From Gemmatimonadales bacterium (lineage in GTDB: Bacteria; Gemmatimonadota; Gemmatimonadetes; Gemmatimonadales; GWC2-71-9), in assembly GCA_036500345.1 (NCBI GenBank), contig DASYCE010000004.1, forward strand, positions 1-64,000: a stretch of 64,000 nt of DNA, in the 5' to 3' direction. Both the position numbers and the translations under genes were made by a program. Numbering within the stretch: the stretch's first letter is position 1; every line of letters starts with the position of its first letter. Of the stretch, positions 31,944 to 41,468 are shown piece by piece. The notes beneath the pieces were generated by a model. That model worked only from the letters and a program-made list of their open reading frames with translations, did not search any database and was not told where the DNA came from.

Positions 31944-32921
31944 ATGACAACAGCCACCAATTCTGCGCCTCGAAGCCGCGCCCGCTCCCTGATCGCCACC
32001 GCGCGAGGCGACGACATCTTCCGCGGCGTGCTGATCGTGGCGGCGGTGATGGTCCCGGCACTGATTCTCGCGCTGGTCTACATGCTCTGTCGCGGCGCGG
32101 CGCCGGCGGTTGCCAAGTTCGGCATCAACTTCGTGTTCACCAGCACCTGGGATCCCGTCGCCGGGGTGTTCGGCGCGTGGCCGATGGTGGTCGGCACGTT
32201 GCTGACGTCATTCCTGGCGCTGCTGATCGCGGTGCCGCTTTCGCTCGGCGTGGCGGTGTACCTCACCGAATTCGCGCCGGTCGCGGTCCGGCGTCCGGTG
32301 GCAACGGTGATCGAGCTGCTGGCCGCGATCCCCAGCGTGGTGTACGGGCTCTGGGGAATCTTCGTCCTGATCCCGGTGCTGCAGCACACGGTGTTCCCGC
32401 TGCTTCGCAGCGTCCTCGGCTTTCTCCCGTTCTTCAGCGGCGCGATCTACGGACCATCGGTCCTGTCGGCGAGCATCATCCTCGCGATCATGGTGATGCC
32501 GTTCATCATGTCGGTGGCGCGCGAGGTGTTGCTGGCGGTTCCCAACAGCCAGCGCGAGGCGGCGCTGGGGCTCGGCGCGACGCGCTGGGAAGCGGTCCGG
32601 ACGGCGATCATCCCGTATTCACGGTCGGGAATCATCGGCGCGATCATCCTCGGCCTTGGCCGCGCGCTTGGTGAGACGATGGCAGTCACGATGCTGATCG
32701 GGAACAGCCACGATCTGTCGAAGTCGCTGTTCGCCCCCGGCTATACGATGGCCGCGGCGGTCGCCAACGAATTCAACGAGGCGACGACTCCGATGCACTA
32801 CTCGGCGCTGACGTATGTGGCGCTGATCCTTTTCGCCATCACGGTCCTGGTGAACGCCGGCGCCCGGCTGCTGATCTGGCGAGTCAGTCGCGGCTCGGTG
32901 GCAGGAGGGCGCGGGATATGA
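31944..32921 (+). CDS. pstC: Phosphate ABC transporter permease PstC
   Basis: 325 residues with six membrane segments after a short polar N-terminus. It forms, with PstA, the membrane channel of the high-affinity phosphate importer. Family signs are FTSTWDPVAGVFGAWPMVVG, YLTEFAP, AIPSVVYGLWG and the EAA loop EAALGLGATRWEAVRTAIIP that docks on PstB. The stop overlaps pstA by 4 bases. It has its own Pho-box-like promoter. Confidence 0.96.
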   Translation: MTTATNSAPRSRARSLIATARGDDIFRGVLIVAAVMVPALILALVYMLCRGAAPAVAKFGINFVFTSTWDPVAGVFGAWPMVVGTLLTSFLALLIAVPLSLGVAVYLTEFAPVAVRRPVATVIELLAAIPSVVYGLWGIFVLIPVLQHTVFPLLRSVLGFLPFFSGAIYGPSVLSASIILAIMVMPFIMSVAREVLLAVPNSQREAALGLGATRWEAVRTAIIPYSRSGIIGAIILGLGRALGETMAVTMLIGNSHDLSKSLFAPGYTMAAAVANEFNEATTPMHYSALTYVALILFAITVLVNAGARLLIWRVSRGSVAGGRGI

Positions 32922-33766
32922 ATCGTCGCACGCTCCGCCGGTACAAGAGCAACGCGATGGTGGCGTTGATGATCGCCGCGGTGGTGGTCGCGGTTGCACC
33001 GCTGCTCTTCATCCTCGGTTCGCTGCTGGTGCGAGGAGCGGGAAGTCTCAATCTCGCCTTCTTCACCAAGCTCCCCGTTCCGCCGGGCGAGACTGGCGGC
33101 GGCGTGCTCAACGCCATCGTCGGCACGCTGATCATCGTCGGCATCGCGAGCGTGATCGGTGTCCCGATCGGCGCCGCGGCCGGAATCTTCTGCGCCGAGT
33201 ACCCGGGGAGCCGCCTGGCGGTGGTGACACGGTTCGTCTCCGACGTGATGAACGGCACGCCGTCGATCGTCGTCGGCGTCTTCGCGTGGACGTTCCTGGT
33301 CGCGCGGCAGCATCACTATTCGGGGATGGCAGGGAGCATCGCGCTGGCGATGCTGATGATCCCGATGGTCATGCGCACCACCGAGGAACTGATCAAGCTG
33401 GTTCCGAACTCGTTGCGCGAGGCCGCGCTGGCGCTGGGGTATTCGCGGTGGCGCACCACGCTGTCGATCATCCTTCGGACCGCGTTGCCGGGGATCGTCA
33501 CGGGAACGCTGCTCGCCATCGCGCGGGTTGCCGGCGAGACGGCACCGCTGCTCTTCACCTCGCTCGGCAATCAGTTCCTCACCATGAAACCGGCGCAGCC
33601 GATGGCGGCGCTCCCGCTGGTGGTGTTCACCTACGCCACCGGACCGTATCCCGAGTGGCATCGTTTCGCGTGGGCGGCGGCGCTGGTGCTCATCGTCGTC
33701 GTGCTGCTGCTCAGCATTGCTGCCCGGATCGCCACCCGCCAGCGCTTCGGAGCGTCGCGTGGCTGA
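32918..33766 (+). CDS. pstA: Phosphate ABC transporter permease PstA
   Basis: 282 residues with about six membrane segments. The pairing permease to Pst[45 protein letters not shown] and the EAA loop [19 protein letters not shown], then [13 protein letters not shown]. The ATG overlaps pstC by 4 bases and the end overlaps pstB by 8 bases. Confidence 0.96.
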   Translation: MNRRTLRRYKSNAMVALMIAAVVVAVAPLLFILGSLLVRGAGSLNLAFFTKLPVPPGETGGGVLNAIVGTLIIVGIASVIGVPIGAAAGIFCAEYPGSRLAVVTRFVSDVMNGTPSIVVGVFAWTFLVARQHHYSGMAGSIALAMLMIPMVMRTTEELIKLVPNSLREAALALGYSRWRTTLSIILRTALPGIVTGTLLAIARVAGETAPLLFTSLGNQFLTMKPAQPMAALPLVVFTYATGPYPEWHRFAWAAALVLIVVVLLLSIAARIATRQRFGASRG

Positions 33767-34526
33767 GGGCGTGCCACGGATGCAGACGGTCGGCCTGAAC
33801 GCGATGTACGGCAAGTTCGCGGCGGTGAGGGATGTCTCCCTCGGGTTCACGGCCAATCAGGTGCATGCGCTGATCGGGCCGTCGGGGTGCGGCAAATCGA
33901 CGTTCCTGCGCACCCTCAACCGGATGCACGAGATGTCGATCGGCGGGTCGACGACCGGCAAGGTCCTCCTCGACGGTGCAGACGTCTACGGCCCCGACGT
34001 CAGCGTTATGCAGTTGCGGCGACGGGTCGGAATGGTGTTCCAGAAGCCGACGCCGTTCCCGACCAAGTCGATCTATGACAACGTCGCCGCGGGGCTGGTG
34101 CTCGAGGGGGGACGATCGAGGGCGGAGCTCAATGCAACCGTGGAGCGCTCGTTGCGACGCGCGGCACTCTGGGACGAAGTGAAGGACCGGCTCCACAGCA
34201 GCGCCATTGCGCTCTCCGGGGGCCAGCAGCAGCGGCTCTGCCTGGCGCGGACGATCGCGCCCGAACCCGAAGTGATCCTGCTTGACGAGCCAACTGCATC
34301 GCTTGATCCCCAGGGGACGCAGCGGATCGAGGAACTGGTGTTCGAGCTGAAGGGCGACTTCACGATCATCATCGTGACGCACAACATGCAGCAGGCGGCC
34401 CGCGTTTCCGACACGACGACGTTCTTCTACCTCGGCACGATGATCGAGCACGGGCCGACGAAACAGATCTTCACGACGCCGACCAACGAGCAGACGGAAG
34501 CCTATATCACGGGACGGTTCGGATGA
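33759..34526 (+). CDS. pstB: Phosphate ABC transporter ATPase PstB, first copy
   Basis: 255 residues if the GTG at 33759 (GGAG six bases upstream) is used; GTG 33771 and ATG 33780 are alternatives. Walker A is GPSGCGKST, signature [13 protein letters not shown], Walker [13 protein letters not shown], and the H-loop [17 protein letters not shown] after Walker A is the PstB hallmark. It energises phosphate import. It is followed by a second complete PstB with a 4-base overlap. Confidence 0.95.
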   Translation: MAEGVPRMQTVGLNAMYGKFAAVRDVSLGFTANQVHALIGPSGCGKSTFLRTLNRMHEMSIGGSTTGKVLLDGADVYGPDVSVMQLRRRVGMVFQKPTPFPTKSIYDNVAAGLVLEGGRSRAELNATVERSLRRAALWDEVKDRLHSSAIALSGGQQQRLCLARTIAPEPEVILLDEPTASLDPQGTQRIEELVFELKGDFTIIIVTHNMQQAARVSDTTTFFYLGTMIEHGPTKQIFTTPTNEQTEAYITGRFG

Positions 34527-35380
34527 GCACTACCCTGGATACCCCAGTCGCGCCGGCGCGGACGCCGGCACCGCGCGTCACCCTCGATCCGCGCCACGCC
34601 ACGCCGAAGCCGGAAGGGACCGGCGAACTGGCGGTCGAAGTGCGGAACTTCTCGTTCTGGTATGGACAGACGCGGGCGCTTGCCGACGTGTCGCTTACGG
34701 TGCCCCGGCGTGCGGTGACGGCGCTGATCGGTCCGTCGGGATGCGGAAAATCGACCTTTCTCCGGTCGATCAACCGGATGAACGATCTGATTGCCGACAC
34801 GCGAACCATCGGCGAGCTGATTGTCGAGGGGACGTCGGTGTACGGCGATGGGATCGATCTCGTGGCCCACCGTCAGCGGGTCGGCATGGTGTTCCAGCGC
34901 CCGAATCCGTTTCCCAAGTCGATCTTCGACAACGTCGCCTACGGGCCAACGCTCAACGCGCTCTGTTCCCGGCGCGACCTTCCCGATCTGGTGGAGCAGT
35001 GTCTCCGGCGTGCGGCGCTCTGGGACGAAGTCAGTGACCGCCTCAACGCCCCGGCGACGGGGCTCTCGGGCGGGCAGCAGCAGCGGCTCTGCATCGCACG
35101 CGCCCTGGGGAACCGGCCGTCCGTGCTCCTGATGGACGAACCGTGCTCGGCGCTCGATCCCGGCGCCACGCAGAAGGTCGAGGAGTTAATCTTCGAGCTC
35201 AAACGTGAGTACACTATCGTGATCGTGACGCACAACATGCAGCAGGCCGCGCGGGTGTCGGATTTCACCGGTTTCTTCGACCGCGGCGGAACGCTGGTCG
35301 AGGTCGGCGAGACGCATCAGATGTTCACCAATCCGAGGCACGAACGGACCGAAGCGTATATCACCGGGAGGTTCGGATGA
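34523..35380 (+). CDS. pstB: Phosphate ABC transporter ATPase PstB, second copy
   Basis: 285 residues. It has all ATPase motifs ([43 protein letters not shown]) and PstB-specific SINRMNDL and [12 protein letters not shown]. Compared with the first copy it has a Pro/Ala-rich N-terminal extension of about 35 residues and a shorter, differently charged helical region. The two copies are clearly diverged paralogues, not a recent duplication. It may pair asymmetrically in the PstC/PstA complex or replace the first copy under some condition. It overlaps phoU by 4 bases. Confidence 0.95.
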   Translation: MSTTLDTPVAPARTPAPRVTLDPRHATPKPEGTGELAVEVRNFSFWYGQTRALADVSLTVPRRAVTALIGPSGCGKSTFLRSINRMNDLIADTRTIGELIVEGTSVYGDGIDLVAHRQRVGMVFQRPNPFPKSIFDNVAYGPTLNALCSRRDLPDLVEQCLRRAALWDEVSDRLNAPATGLSGGQQQRLCIARALGNRPSVLLMDEPCSALDPGATQKVEELIFELKREYTIVIVTHNMQQAARVSDFTGFFDRGGTLVEVGETHQMFTNPRHERTEAYITGRFG

Positions 35381-36066
35381 GCGGCGACGCGCCACGACAC
35401 TTCCACGAGGAACTGGCGCAGGTCAAGTCGCGACTGCTCACCATGTCGGGGGAGGCCGAAGCTGCGCTCGAACTCGCGGTCGAGGCCCTCCTGGAACGAA
35501 GCCTCGAAAAGGCGCAGGCGGTCATCGCGGGCGACCGGAACATCGACGATCTCGAAGTGACGATCGAGGAGCAGGTCGTCAACCTGCTGGCGTTGCAGCA
35601 GCCGATGGCGCGCGACCTCCGCATGCTCACGTCGGCGCTCAAGATCGCCAACGATCTCGAGCGGGTGGGTGACCACGCGGTCAACATCGCGCAGTCGGTC
35701 GAGCGGCTGATGCAGGCGCGGCCGATCACCCCGGAACCCGAGATCATCGAGATGGCGCGGCTGGCGCGCGACATGCTGTCCGACGCCCTCGAGGCGTTCA
35801 TTCGCGGCGACGCGGCGACCGGGCGCGAAGTCTGCCGCCGGGACGACAAGGTTGACACGCTCCACCGGTCGGTGTTCCGGATCCTCCTGACCTTCATGAT
35901 GGAGGACCCGCACATGATCAGTGCGGCGATGGAGCTCTTCCTCGTCTCCCGGAATCTGGAACGTGTCGCCGACCTCGCCACCAATATCGGCGAGGATGTC
36001 GTCTTCCTGGTGGAAGGCAAATCGATCAAACACCACGCCGAAGACCGGGGAGAATCCGCCGCATGA
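35377..36066 (+). CDS. phoU: Phosphate signalling regulator PhoU
   Basis: 229 residues, entirely helical with two repeats of the three-helix PhoU bundle. The repeats carry the acidic metal-binding positions ([15 protein letters not shown] and [15 protein letters not shown]). It links PstSCAB activity to PhoR autokinase and keeps the Pho response off when phosphate is plentiful. The family pattern [14 protein letters not shown] is clear, as is [17 protein letters not shown]. Overlaps with pstB and ppx imply coupled translation. Confidence 0.96.
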   Translation: MSGDAPRHFHEELAQVKSRLLTMSGEAEAALELAVEALLERSLEKAQAVIAGDRNIDDLEVTIEEQVVNLLALQQPMARDLRMLTSALKIANDLERVGDHAVNIAQSVERLMQARPITPEPEIIEMARLARDMLSDALEAFIRGDAATGREVCRRDDKVDTLHRSVFRILLTFMMEDPHMISAAMELFLVSRNLERVADLATNIGEDVVFLVEGKSIKHHAEDRGESAA

Positions 36067-37697
36067 CCGGAACTCCGACCCCACGCGAGCGCATCGGCGC
36101 CATCGATGTCGGCTCGAATTCGATCCGCCTCGTCGTGGCGGAGTACGACCCCGAGACCGGCTTCGAAATCATCGATGAAGTGAAGGATCAGCCGCGTCTT
36201 GGCACCCGGGTCGAAGAGACGGGCGCCCTCGACCGCGGCGCGATGACCCGCGCCTTCGCGGCGCTCAAGCGGATGAAGGAGGTCGCCGACCGCCGTGGCG
36301 TGGCGCGGCTCGCTGCCGTCGCAACCTCGGCGATGCGCGACGCCCGCAACGGCGAGACGTTCGCCCGCCGGGTCGAGCGGCAACTCGGCATTCCGCTCGA
36401 GATCATCGGGGGCGACCGCGAGGCGCAGCTCCTCTGGCGGTCGGTGGCGCACCATTTCCGCCTGGAGAACGCGCGTACCCTTGTCGCCGACATCGGCGGT
36501 GGCTCGCTCGAACTGATCGGCGCGGTCGACGGGCTGGTTGAGGTGACCGCCTCCCTTCCTCTCGGCGCGGTCCGGCTGACCGAGCAGTTCCTCACCGGCG
36601 AACGGCCGATGCGCAAGGAACTCGACGCGCTCCGCAAGCACATTCGCAAGACGCTCCGCAAGACACTCTCCTGGCGCGACTGGAAACAGGCGGTGGTGAT
36701 TGGTTCAGGCGGGTCTTTCACCAACCTGGCCCGGATTGCTGCAGCGCGCGCCGGCCACCTCGGCAACGCGATCCACGGCACGACGGTCGGAACCGGTGAG
36801 GTCGAATCGCTGCTCGAATGGCTGGCCAACAAGTCGCCCGAGCAGCGCGCCCAGGTGCCCGGGCTCAACCCGCAGCGTGCCGACATCATCGTCGCGGGGG
36901 TGGCGGTCGCGGCGGAGATGCTGGCGCTGCTCGATGCGCGGGAACTCACGGCGAGTGCGTTCGGGCTCCGCGAAGGCGTGCTGCTCGAGATGACCGGGAT
37001 CCACGAGCCGGCCCGGCTCAACGATCCGCTGCAGCTGATCCGCGAATTCGTCGATCGCTGCCGCGGTGACCGGCGGCACGTCGAACAGGTGCGCGTCCTG
37101 GCGATGGCGCTCTATGAGCAGCTTGCCGCGGCGCTGGGGTGCGGCGTGGACGATGCCGCGTTGCTCGAAGCGGCTGCGCTGCTGCACGATGTGGGTCAGC
37201 TGGTGTCGTATCGCAATCACCACAAGCACTCATACCGCTTGATCTCACACGCCGATCGCCTCGGCCTCGACTCGCGGGCTCGCGCGCTGGTGGCGGTGAT
37301 TTCACGCTACCACCGCAAGCGCGGACCAACGCGCCAGCACGAGGAGTTCAATCGCCTGTCGCCCGAGGATCGTGCCACGGTGCGTCGTGTCAGCGCGCTG
37401 CTGCGCGTTGCCGACGGCCTCGATCGCGGGCATACGGCCGCGGTGGAGCGGGTCGCGGTGGCGATCGAGCATGGACGCTGCGTCATTCGCGTCTCGCCCC
37501 GGCTGCAGGACGCCGATGTCTCCCTCGAGATCTGGGGTGCGATGCGCAAGGCCGATGTCCTGGCTCGCGAACTGGAGTGTGAGGTGGTCATCATGTCGGC
37601 ACTCCAGACAGCACGCGCGCCGAAGCGCGCGCCGGAGCGGCGGAGCCGGCGGCGCACCGAGCGGACGAAGCGCAGTCGCCGCGCGGCGGCGGCATAG
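36063..37697 (+). CDS. ppx: Exopolyphosphatase of the Ppx/GppA family with C-terminal HD domain
   Basis: 544 residues. The actin-like N-terminal two-thirds have AIDVGSNSIRLVVAEYD, ATSAMRDARN, VADIGGGSLELI and GSGGSFTNLARI. The C-terminal third has HD-type residues LLHDVGQLVSYRNHHKHS and a basic tail (RSRRRTERTKRSRR). It removes terminal phosphates from polyphosphate and may also act on pppGpp. It is translationally coupled to phoU, which links polyphosphate breakdown to phosphate signalling; ppk1 is in the same cluster. Confidence 0.93.
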   Translation: MTGTPTPRERIGAIDVGSNSIRLVVAEYDPETGFEIIDEVKDQPRLGTRVEETGALDRGAMTRAFAALKRMKEVADRRGVARLAAVATSAMRDARNGETFARRVERQLGIPLEIIGGDREAQLLWRSVAHHFRLENARTLVADIGGGSLELIGAVDGLVEVTASLPLGAVRLTEQFLTGERPMRKELDALRKHIRKTLRKTLSWRDWKQAVVIGSGGSFTNLARIAAARAGHLGNAIHGTTVGTGEVESLLEWLANKSPEQRAQVPGLNPQRADIIVAGVAVAAEMLALLDARELTASAFGLREGVLLEMTGIHEPARLNDPLQLIREFVDRCRGDRRHVEQVRVLAMALYEQLAAALGCGVDDAALLEAAALLHDVGQLVSYRNHHKHSYRLISHADRLGLDSRARALVAVISRYHRKRGPTRQHEEFNRLSPEDRATVRRVSALLRVADGLDRGHTAAVERVAVAIEHGRCVIRVSPRLQDADVSLEIWGAMRKADVLARELECEVVIMSALQTARAPKRAPERRSRRRTERTKRSRRAAAA

Positions 37698-37782
37698 CCC
37701 TGCTACAGCTGCACCACCGTCCGGGCCATTGGCCCCTGAGATCCAACCGCCCGGCGCACCATCCCCCAGACCATTCCACCCC

Positions 37783-38298
37783 TCAGATGATCCGGAGCAG
37801 TACCACGGTGCCGAGCGCGATGAGCTGCCCGGCGATCACGTCCCCGGGGTAGTGCACACCAAGCACCACGCGGCTCCAGCCCACCAGCAGCCCCAGCATC
37901 AACAGCGGAATCGCCAGGATTGGGAATGCCAGCGCACAGACGGTGGCGACCGCCAGGCTCGCCGTTGCGTGACCCGATGGGAATGAGAAGCGATCGGGTG
38001 CGGCGACCAGCGGCGTTGCCGGGGGCCGCGCGCGATGCACTGACCGCTTGACCAGCTGCACCAGGAGATGCGACGCCGCAAGCGCCTCGCCCGCGTGCCA
38101 TCCGATGCGTATTGGCCAGAGATGGAGCAGGGGCGGCAGCATCGCGACGCCGATGGTGAACCCCGCGCTCCCCAACTGCGTGACGGCGATCCACCCCCAG
38201 CGCGCGACGATGCTGTCGGCGGGGTCAATGACGAGGCGATCAAGCAATCCCCGATCGCGCGCGTCAATCGCGCCGACCCACCGGATGGCGGAGATCAT
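37783..38298 (-). CDS. PAP2-family membrane phosphatase
   Basis: 171 residues from the ATG at 38296-38298, overlapping the upstream phosphodiesterase gene by 4 bases. About five membrane segments. All three PAP2 phosphatase motifs are present: KRSVHRARP, PSGHATASL and SRVVLGVHYPGD, with the catalytic His residues. Substrates of the family are phosphatidic acid, phosphatidylglycerol phosphate or undecaprenyl pyrophosphate. In this setting, between a phosphate regulon and a GT4 gene, release of diacylglycerol from phosphatidic acid is the most attractive reading, but a role as undecaprenyl-pyrophosphate phosphatase cannot be excluded. Confidence 0.9.
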   Translation of the reverse strand: MISAIRWVGAIDARDRGLLDRLVIDPADSIVARWGWIAVTQLGSAGFTIGVAMLPPLLHLWPIRIGWHAGEALAASHLLVQLVKRSVHRARPPATPLVAAPDRFSFPSGHATASLAVATVCALAFPILAIPLLMLGLLVGWSRVVLGVHYPGDVIAGQLIALGTVVLLRII

Positions 38299-39170
38299 GC
38301 CGCCCTCGACGCCTCCAGCGCCACCTGCGGCGCCGGGGAACGCTCCATGGCAAACGCCTCGACGAACGGGCGCCCTGCGTAATTCGCCGGCTGAGCAATG
38401 CCGAAGAGCCATGCGATAGTGGCAGGGATATCAAGGAGCGAACTCATCGGCGCGAGTTCGCCGGTCACCACCTGTCCGCCTGCGATGACGATCGGGATGG
38501 TGACGTCGAGCGGGTGTCGACTCTCGTGGTTGTGCGTTTCCCTGCCGCCTCCACCATGATCGGCGAAGGCGACGACCACGGTGCCGGGATCGTCAAACGG
38601 GTCGAGTACCGCGATCAGGCGGCCGAGTGAGGCATCGAGATCGCGCGCAGCTCCAGCGTATTCGCGCGATGTCCAGCCGTGTGCGTGCCCGGCACGGTCG
38701 GCATCCGGCCAGTGCAAAAAGGTGACGCCTCCGTCCGGCGATTGCAGCTGCGGCAATGCGCCATCGAGAATCTCGGCCGCTGTCTGACCGTGAAGGGACA
38801 ACGTGACGCCGAGATGCTCGGCCATCCGCGCAGCGAGGCCGCGATAGGCGCGCGGAATGTCGTGGATGAAGGCATGGACGGGTCGATCGTGATCCCGCAG
38901 CAGACGCGGCAGGAACGTCAGCGGCTGCCGGGGCCGCGGCAGCGCGAATCGATCGCTCTGGATGCCGTGAATCCACGGCGAGACACCGGTGAATAGCGAC
39001 GTCATCGCCGACGCGGTGATGCTGGGCTGGACCGTGGTCGCTTCGAAGGTGGCGGCGCCGCGCCGCGCCAGCGCATGCAGATTCGGCAACGGAAAGAGCG
39101 GTGCGGAATCGGCGCGGAGGCCGTCGAGCACGACCAGAACGACACGGGTGATCCCTTGCGGACTCTCCAT
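38295..39170 (-). CDS. Alkaline-phosphatase-superfamily phosphodiesterase
   Basis: 291 residues with GGAGGGGAG directly before the ATG. Metal and nucleophile residues of the type I phosphodiesterase/NPP fold are visible: VVLDGLRADS (first Asp), QPSITASAMTSLFTG (nucleophile Thr or Ser), HWPDADRAGHAHG and FADHGGGG, plus a later His. There is no signal peptide, so it acts in the cytoplasm or at the inner face of the membrane. It is co-transcribed with the PAP2 gene. Phospholipid or nucleotide diester cleavage is possible; the family alone does not settle this. Confidence 0.82.
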   Translation of the reverse strand: MESPQGITRVVLVVLDGLRADSAPLFPLPNLHALARRGAATFEATTVQPSITASAMTSLFTGVSPWIHGIQSDRFALPRPRQPLTFLPRLLRDHDRPVHAFIHDIPRAYRGLAARMAEHLGVTLSLHGQTAAEILDGALPQLQSPDGGVTFLHWPDADRAGHAHGWTSREYAGAARDLDASLGRLIAVLDPFDDPGTVVVAFADHGGGGRETHNHESRHPLDVTIPIVIAGGQVVTGELAPMSSLLDIPATIAWLFGIAQPANYAGRPFVEAFAMERSPAPQVALEASRAA

Positions 39171-39235
39171 CTCCCCTCCGGGGTCAGGTAGCCTCGGAAC
39201 TCATGGAATGCCGCAGATAAGGATCGATTGCGCCT

Positions 39236-39264
39236 GCGACAACTCCGCCACGACGACGTACCGG
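39236..39264 (-). promoter_or_regulatory. Pho-box-like triplet before the phosphodiesterase/PAP2 operon
   Basis: Reading the minus strand, CCGGTAC, TCGTGGC and TTGTCGC lie exactly 11 bases apart. Each matches six of seven positions of the degenerate unit (C/T)(C/T)GTnAC derived from the pstC and porin sites. Weaker than those sites individually. Confidence 0.4.
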
Positions 39265-39299
39265 ATTGGTCGCACCGGTCGGGCGCTTGATGAGAGGAT

Positions 39300-39328
39300 T
39301 TGTGACGTTGCGGTGATCGAACCGTGAG
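39300..39328 (+). promoter_or_regulatory. Pho-box-like triplet before the GT4 gene
   Basis: TTGTGAC (39300), CGGTGAT (39311) and CCGTGAG (39322) lie exactly 11 bases apart; matches to (C/T)(C/T)GTnAC are 7, 5 and 6 of 7. The last unit overlaps the GTG at 39324, which would argue for translation starting at the ATG at 39351. No convincing -10 hexamer follows. Confidence 0.4.
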
Positions 39329-40559
39329 CGAACCACCGCACCTTGCGCCGATGCCGATCTCCGACCGACCTCCGCGGGTGCTCTACTGCACCGATACGTA
39401 TCCACCACAGCTGAATGGCGTGTCCGTCGTGACAGCGCTTTCCGTGGCCGGCCTCCGGCGCCGTGGGTGGGAAGTGGCGGTGATCGCGCCACGGTATCCG
39501 GTACCGGCGTTTGACCCGTTCCAGAGCGACGGACCCGCCGCGCCGCACGACGCCATCACGACGCTGCCGAGCTGTTCCCTGCCGATGTATCCGGATCTCC
39601 GGCTCGCGCTTCCGTCACGCCGGGCCGTGGCAACGGTGGTGGAGCAATTCCGCCCGGATCTGGTCCACGCCGCGACCGAGTTTGTGATCGGCCGGATGGG
39701 CCAGCGCGAGGCGATCTCGCGTGGCATTCCGGTGGTGTCGTCGTATCACACTGATTTCTCGCGGTACACGGCTGCGTATGGCGTGCCGTGGTTGCGCGAG
39801 CCGGTTCAACAGTATCTCCGCCGGTTCCATCTCCGGAGCGACCGGGTCTACACGCCGGGCGCGGCGGCTGTCGACGAACTCCGGCACCTGGGAATTGCGA
39901 ATGTCGAGCTCTGGGGTCGCGGTGTCGACACCGAGATCTTTCATCCACGCCGTCGCGACCGCACGCTGCGGCAGGCGTATGGATGTGGCGGCGGGGCGGT
40001 CCTCTTTCTCCACGTGGGCCGACTCGCCGCGGAGAAGGGTGTCGAGCGGATCATCGGTGCCTTCGCACGCGCGCGAACGCTGGTCGGCTCGGACCGTCAG
40101 ATTCGGCTGATCATTGCGGGCACCGGCCCGCGCGAACCGTCCCTCCGCGCGCTTGCCGTCGACAGCGGCATCATCTTTCTTGGCAATCTCGACCGTGTCA
40201 CCATGCTGCCGCAGCTGTATGCCAGCGCGGATGCGTTCCTCTTCGCCTCCCACACCGAAACGCTGGGTCTGGTCGTCCTCGAAGCGATGGCCAGCGCGCT
40301 TCCGGTCGTCGCGGCGCCGGTTGGCGGCGTTGCCGATCATCTCGATCATGCGACGAATGGACTTGCGTATCGGCCGGGCGACATCGACGGGATGGCACAC
40401 GCGATCGCGCGTCTCGCGGGATCGGCGGAGCTTCGCCACGCGCTGTCGGTCGGCGCGCGCCGGACGGCTGAAGGCTTGTCGTGGGAGGCAGAGCTGGACC
40501 AGCTCGACCGGAGTTACCGGGAAGTGATGGGGAGGGCGCCCGCGCAACAGGCAGCCTGA
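39324..40559 (+). CDS. GT4-family glycosyltransferase
   Basis: 411 residues from GTG 39324, or 402 from ATG 39351; neither has a clear ribosome site. It is a GT-B enzyme: the N-terminal domain has YPPQLNGVSVVTALSVAGL and PVVSSYHTDFSRYT; the C-terminal nucleotide-sugar domain has VGRLAAEKGVERIIGAF and the E-x7-E motif in HTETLGLVVLEAMASALP followed by PVGGVADHL. It resembles mannosyl- and glucosyl-transferases that act on membrane lipids (MgtA, PimB, Agt types). Next to PAP2 and phosphodiesterase genes and behind Pho-box-like repeats, glycosylation of diacylglycerol during phosphate starvation is a reasonable hypothesis. Confidence 0.85.
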   Translation: MSEPPHLAPMPISDRPPRVLYCTDTYPPQLNGVSVVTALSVAGLRRRGWEVAVIAPRYPVPAFDPFQSDGPAAPHDAITTLPSCSLPMYPDLRLALPSRRAVATVVEQFRPDLVHAATEFVIGRMGQREAISRGIPVVSSYHTDFSRYTAAYGVPWLREPVQQYLRRFHLRSDRVYTPGAAAVDELRHLGIANVELWGRGVDTEIFHPRRRDRTLRQAYGCGGGAVLFLHVGRLAAEKGVERIIGAFARARTLVGSDRQIRLIIAGTGPREPSLRALAVDSGIIFLGNLDRVTMLPQLYASADAFLFASHTETLGLVVLEAMASALPVVAAPVGGVADHLDHATNGLAYRPGDIDGMAHAIARLAGSAELRHALSVGARRTAEGLSWEAELDQLDRSYREVMGRAPAQQAA

Positions 40560-40634
40560 GGCCGGATAGTGCACCGCGAGCACCATCGGACGTCACCGGT
40601 CAGTAGTGCATTCTCATCACCCGTGAGGTGTCCG

Positions 40635-41180
40635 ATGTTGGTCGCATGGCTGGTCCTTGCGTCGATGCAGGGGATTCCGGTGGTACCGCCGGTCCCGATG
40701 AACGATGCGGCGATTCTTGGCGCGCGCACCACGGTCGACGAAGAAGAAATCGAATCCGCCCAGTGGGCGGCGAAGCACGCATCCTCTCCCGCCGTGCGCG
40801 ACTTCGCGCGGTCACTGCTGCGCGGTCATGGCAGCGCGCAGAACAGCGCCGAAGGGATCGCCGACCGGCTGAAGATCCGGATGACGATTCCGGCAGACAC
40901 CGACGAGGCGATCATCGGGCGCCACAATGCCGAGATGGCCTCCCTGCGCGCCGCGCATGGTCGTCAATTCGATCGAGTCTTTCTGGAAGCGGTACGAGAC
41001 GATCACATGAACGAGATCGCCAAGGTCACCAACTGGTATGCGCCGGCCGCGAAGAACGACAGCGTCCGGATCTATCTTCACGACATCATGCCGACGCTCA
41101 ACCGGCACCAGCAGGAGGCGGAGAAACTCATCAAGCAGACCCACGCGACGGTCGCCACCGCGAAGCGCGGCGGCCGCTGA
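40635..41180 (+). CDS. Exported DUF4142-like protein
   Basis: 181 residues from the ATG at 40635 (GAGGTG upstream); the in-frame ATG at 40569 is not needed. A short hydrophobic leader precedes a four-helix, ferritin-like DUF4142 pattern: residues ESAQWAAKHASSPAVRDFA and the later DHMNEIAKVTNWY. Members are periplasmic or outer-membrane proteins of unknown function, often induced by stress. It is convergent with a tiny membrane-protein gene across a hairpin. Confidence 0.75.
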   Translation: MLVAWLVLASMQGIPVVPPVPMNDAAILGARTTVDEEEIESAQWAAKHASSPAVRDFARSLLRGHGSAQNSAEGIADRLKIRMTIPADTDEAIIGRHNAEMASLRAAHGRQFDRVFLEAVRDDHMNEIAKVTNWYAPAAKNDSVRIYLHDIMPTLNRHQQEAEKLIKQTHATVATAKRGGR

Positions 41181-41216
41181 CGCAGCGACAGCTGAAGCGC
41201 AACAAGACGGCACGGC

Positions 41217-41248
41217 GATGCCCGGGGAATCCAGCGCCCCCGGGCATT
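41217..41248. terminator. Convergent hairpin between DUF4142 and the small membrane protein
   Basis: A perfect 10-base inverted repeat (ATGCCCGGGG / CCCCGGGCAT) with a 10-base loop lies between two converging genes. There is no T-run; it may stop transcription from both sides. Confidence 0.5.
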
Positions 41249-41255
41249 GCGGCGT

Positions 41256-41405
41256 TCAGACGACTCGTCGCCCGGCAAAGAGGTGCCAGACGAACGAGAT
41301 GATCGCGACGAGCAGGAGCAGGTGGATCAGGCCGGATGTGACGTGAAACACGGCGAAACCGAGGATCCACAGGATGAACAGGATGACGGCAATCGTGGCG
41401 AACAT
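41256..41405 (-). CDS. Small lmo0937-like two-helix membrane protein
   Basis: 49 residues from the ATG at 41403-41405 with GGGGGA upstream; longer in-frame starts are not supported. Two hydrophobic helices, TIAVILFILWILGFAVF and IHLLLLVAIISFVWHLF, are joined by a turn and followed by GRR. This is the pattern of the short lmo0937 family, frequent in soil bacteria and often found with stress genes. Function unknown. Confidence 0.8.
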   Translation of the reverse strand: MFATIAVILFILWILGFAVFHVTSGLIHLLLLVAIISFVWHLFAGRRVV

Positions 41406-41468
41406 GCATTCCCCCATGAGGTTGCTCTGTCGATGGGACGCGCAACCGCGCGATCGATGCACGAACGC

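Noticed and set aside
37723-37735. Small hairpin GGGCC-ATT-GGCCC between ppx and the PAP2 gene
   Set aside because: Only five base pairs and no T-run; not enough to call a terminator.
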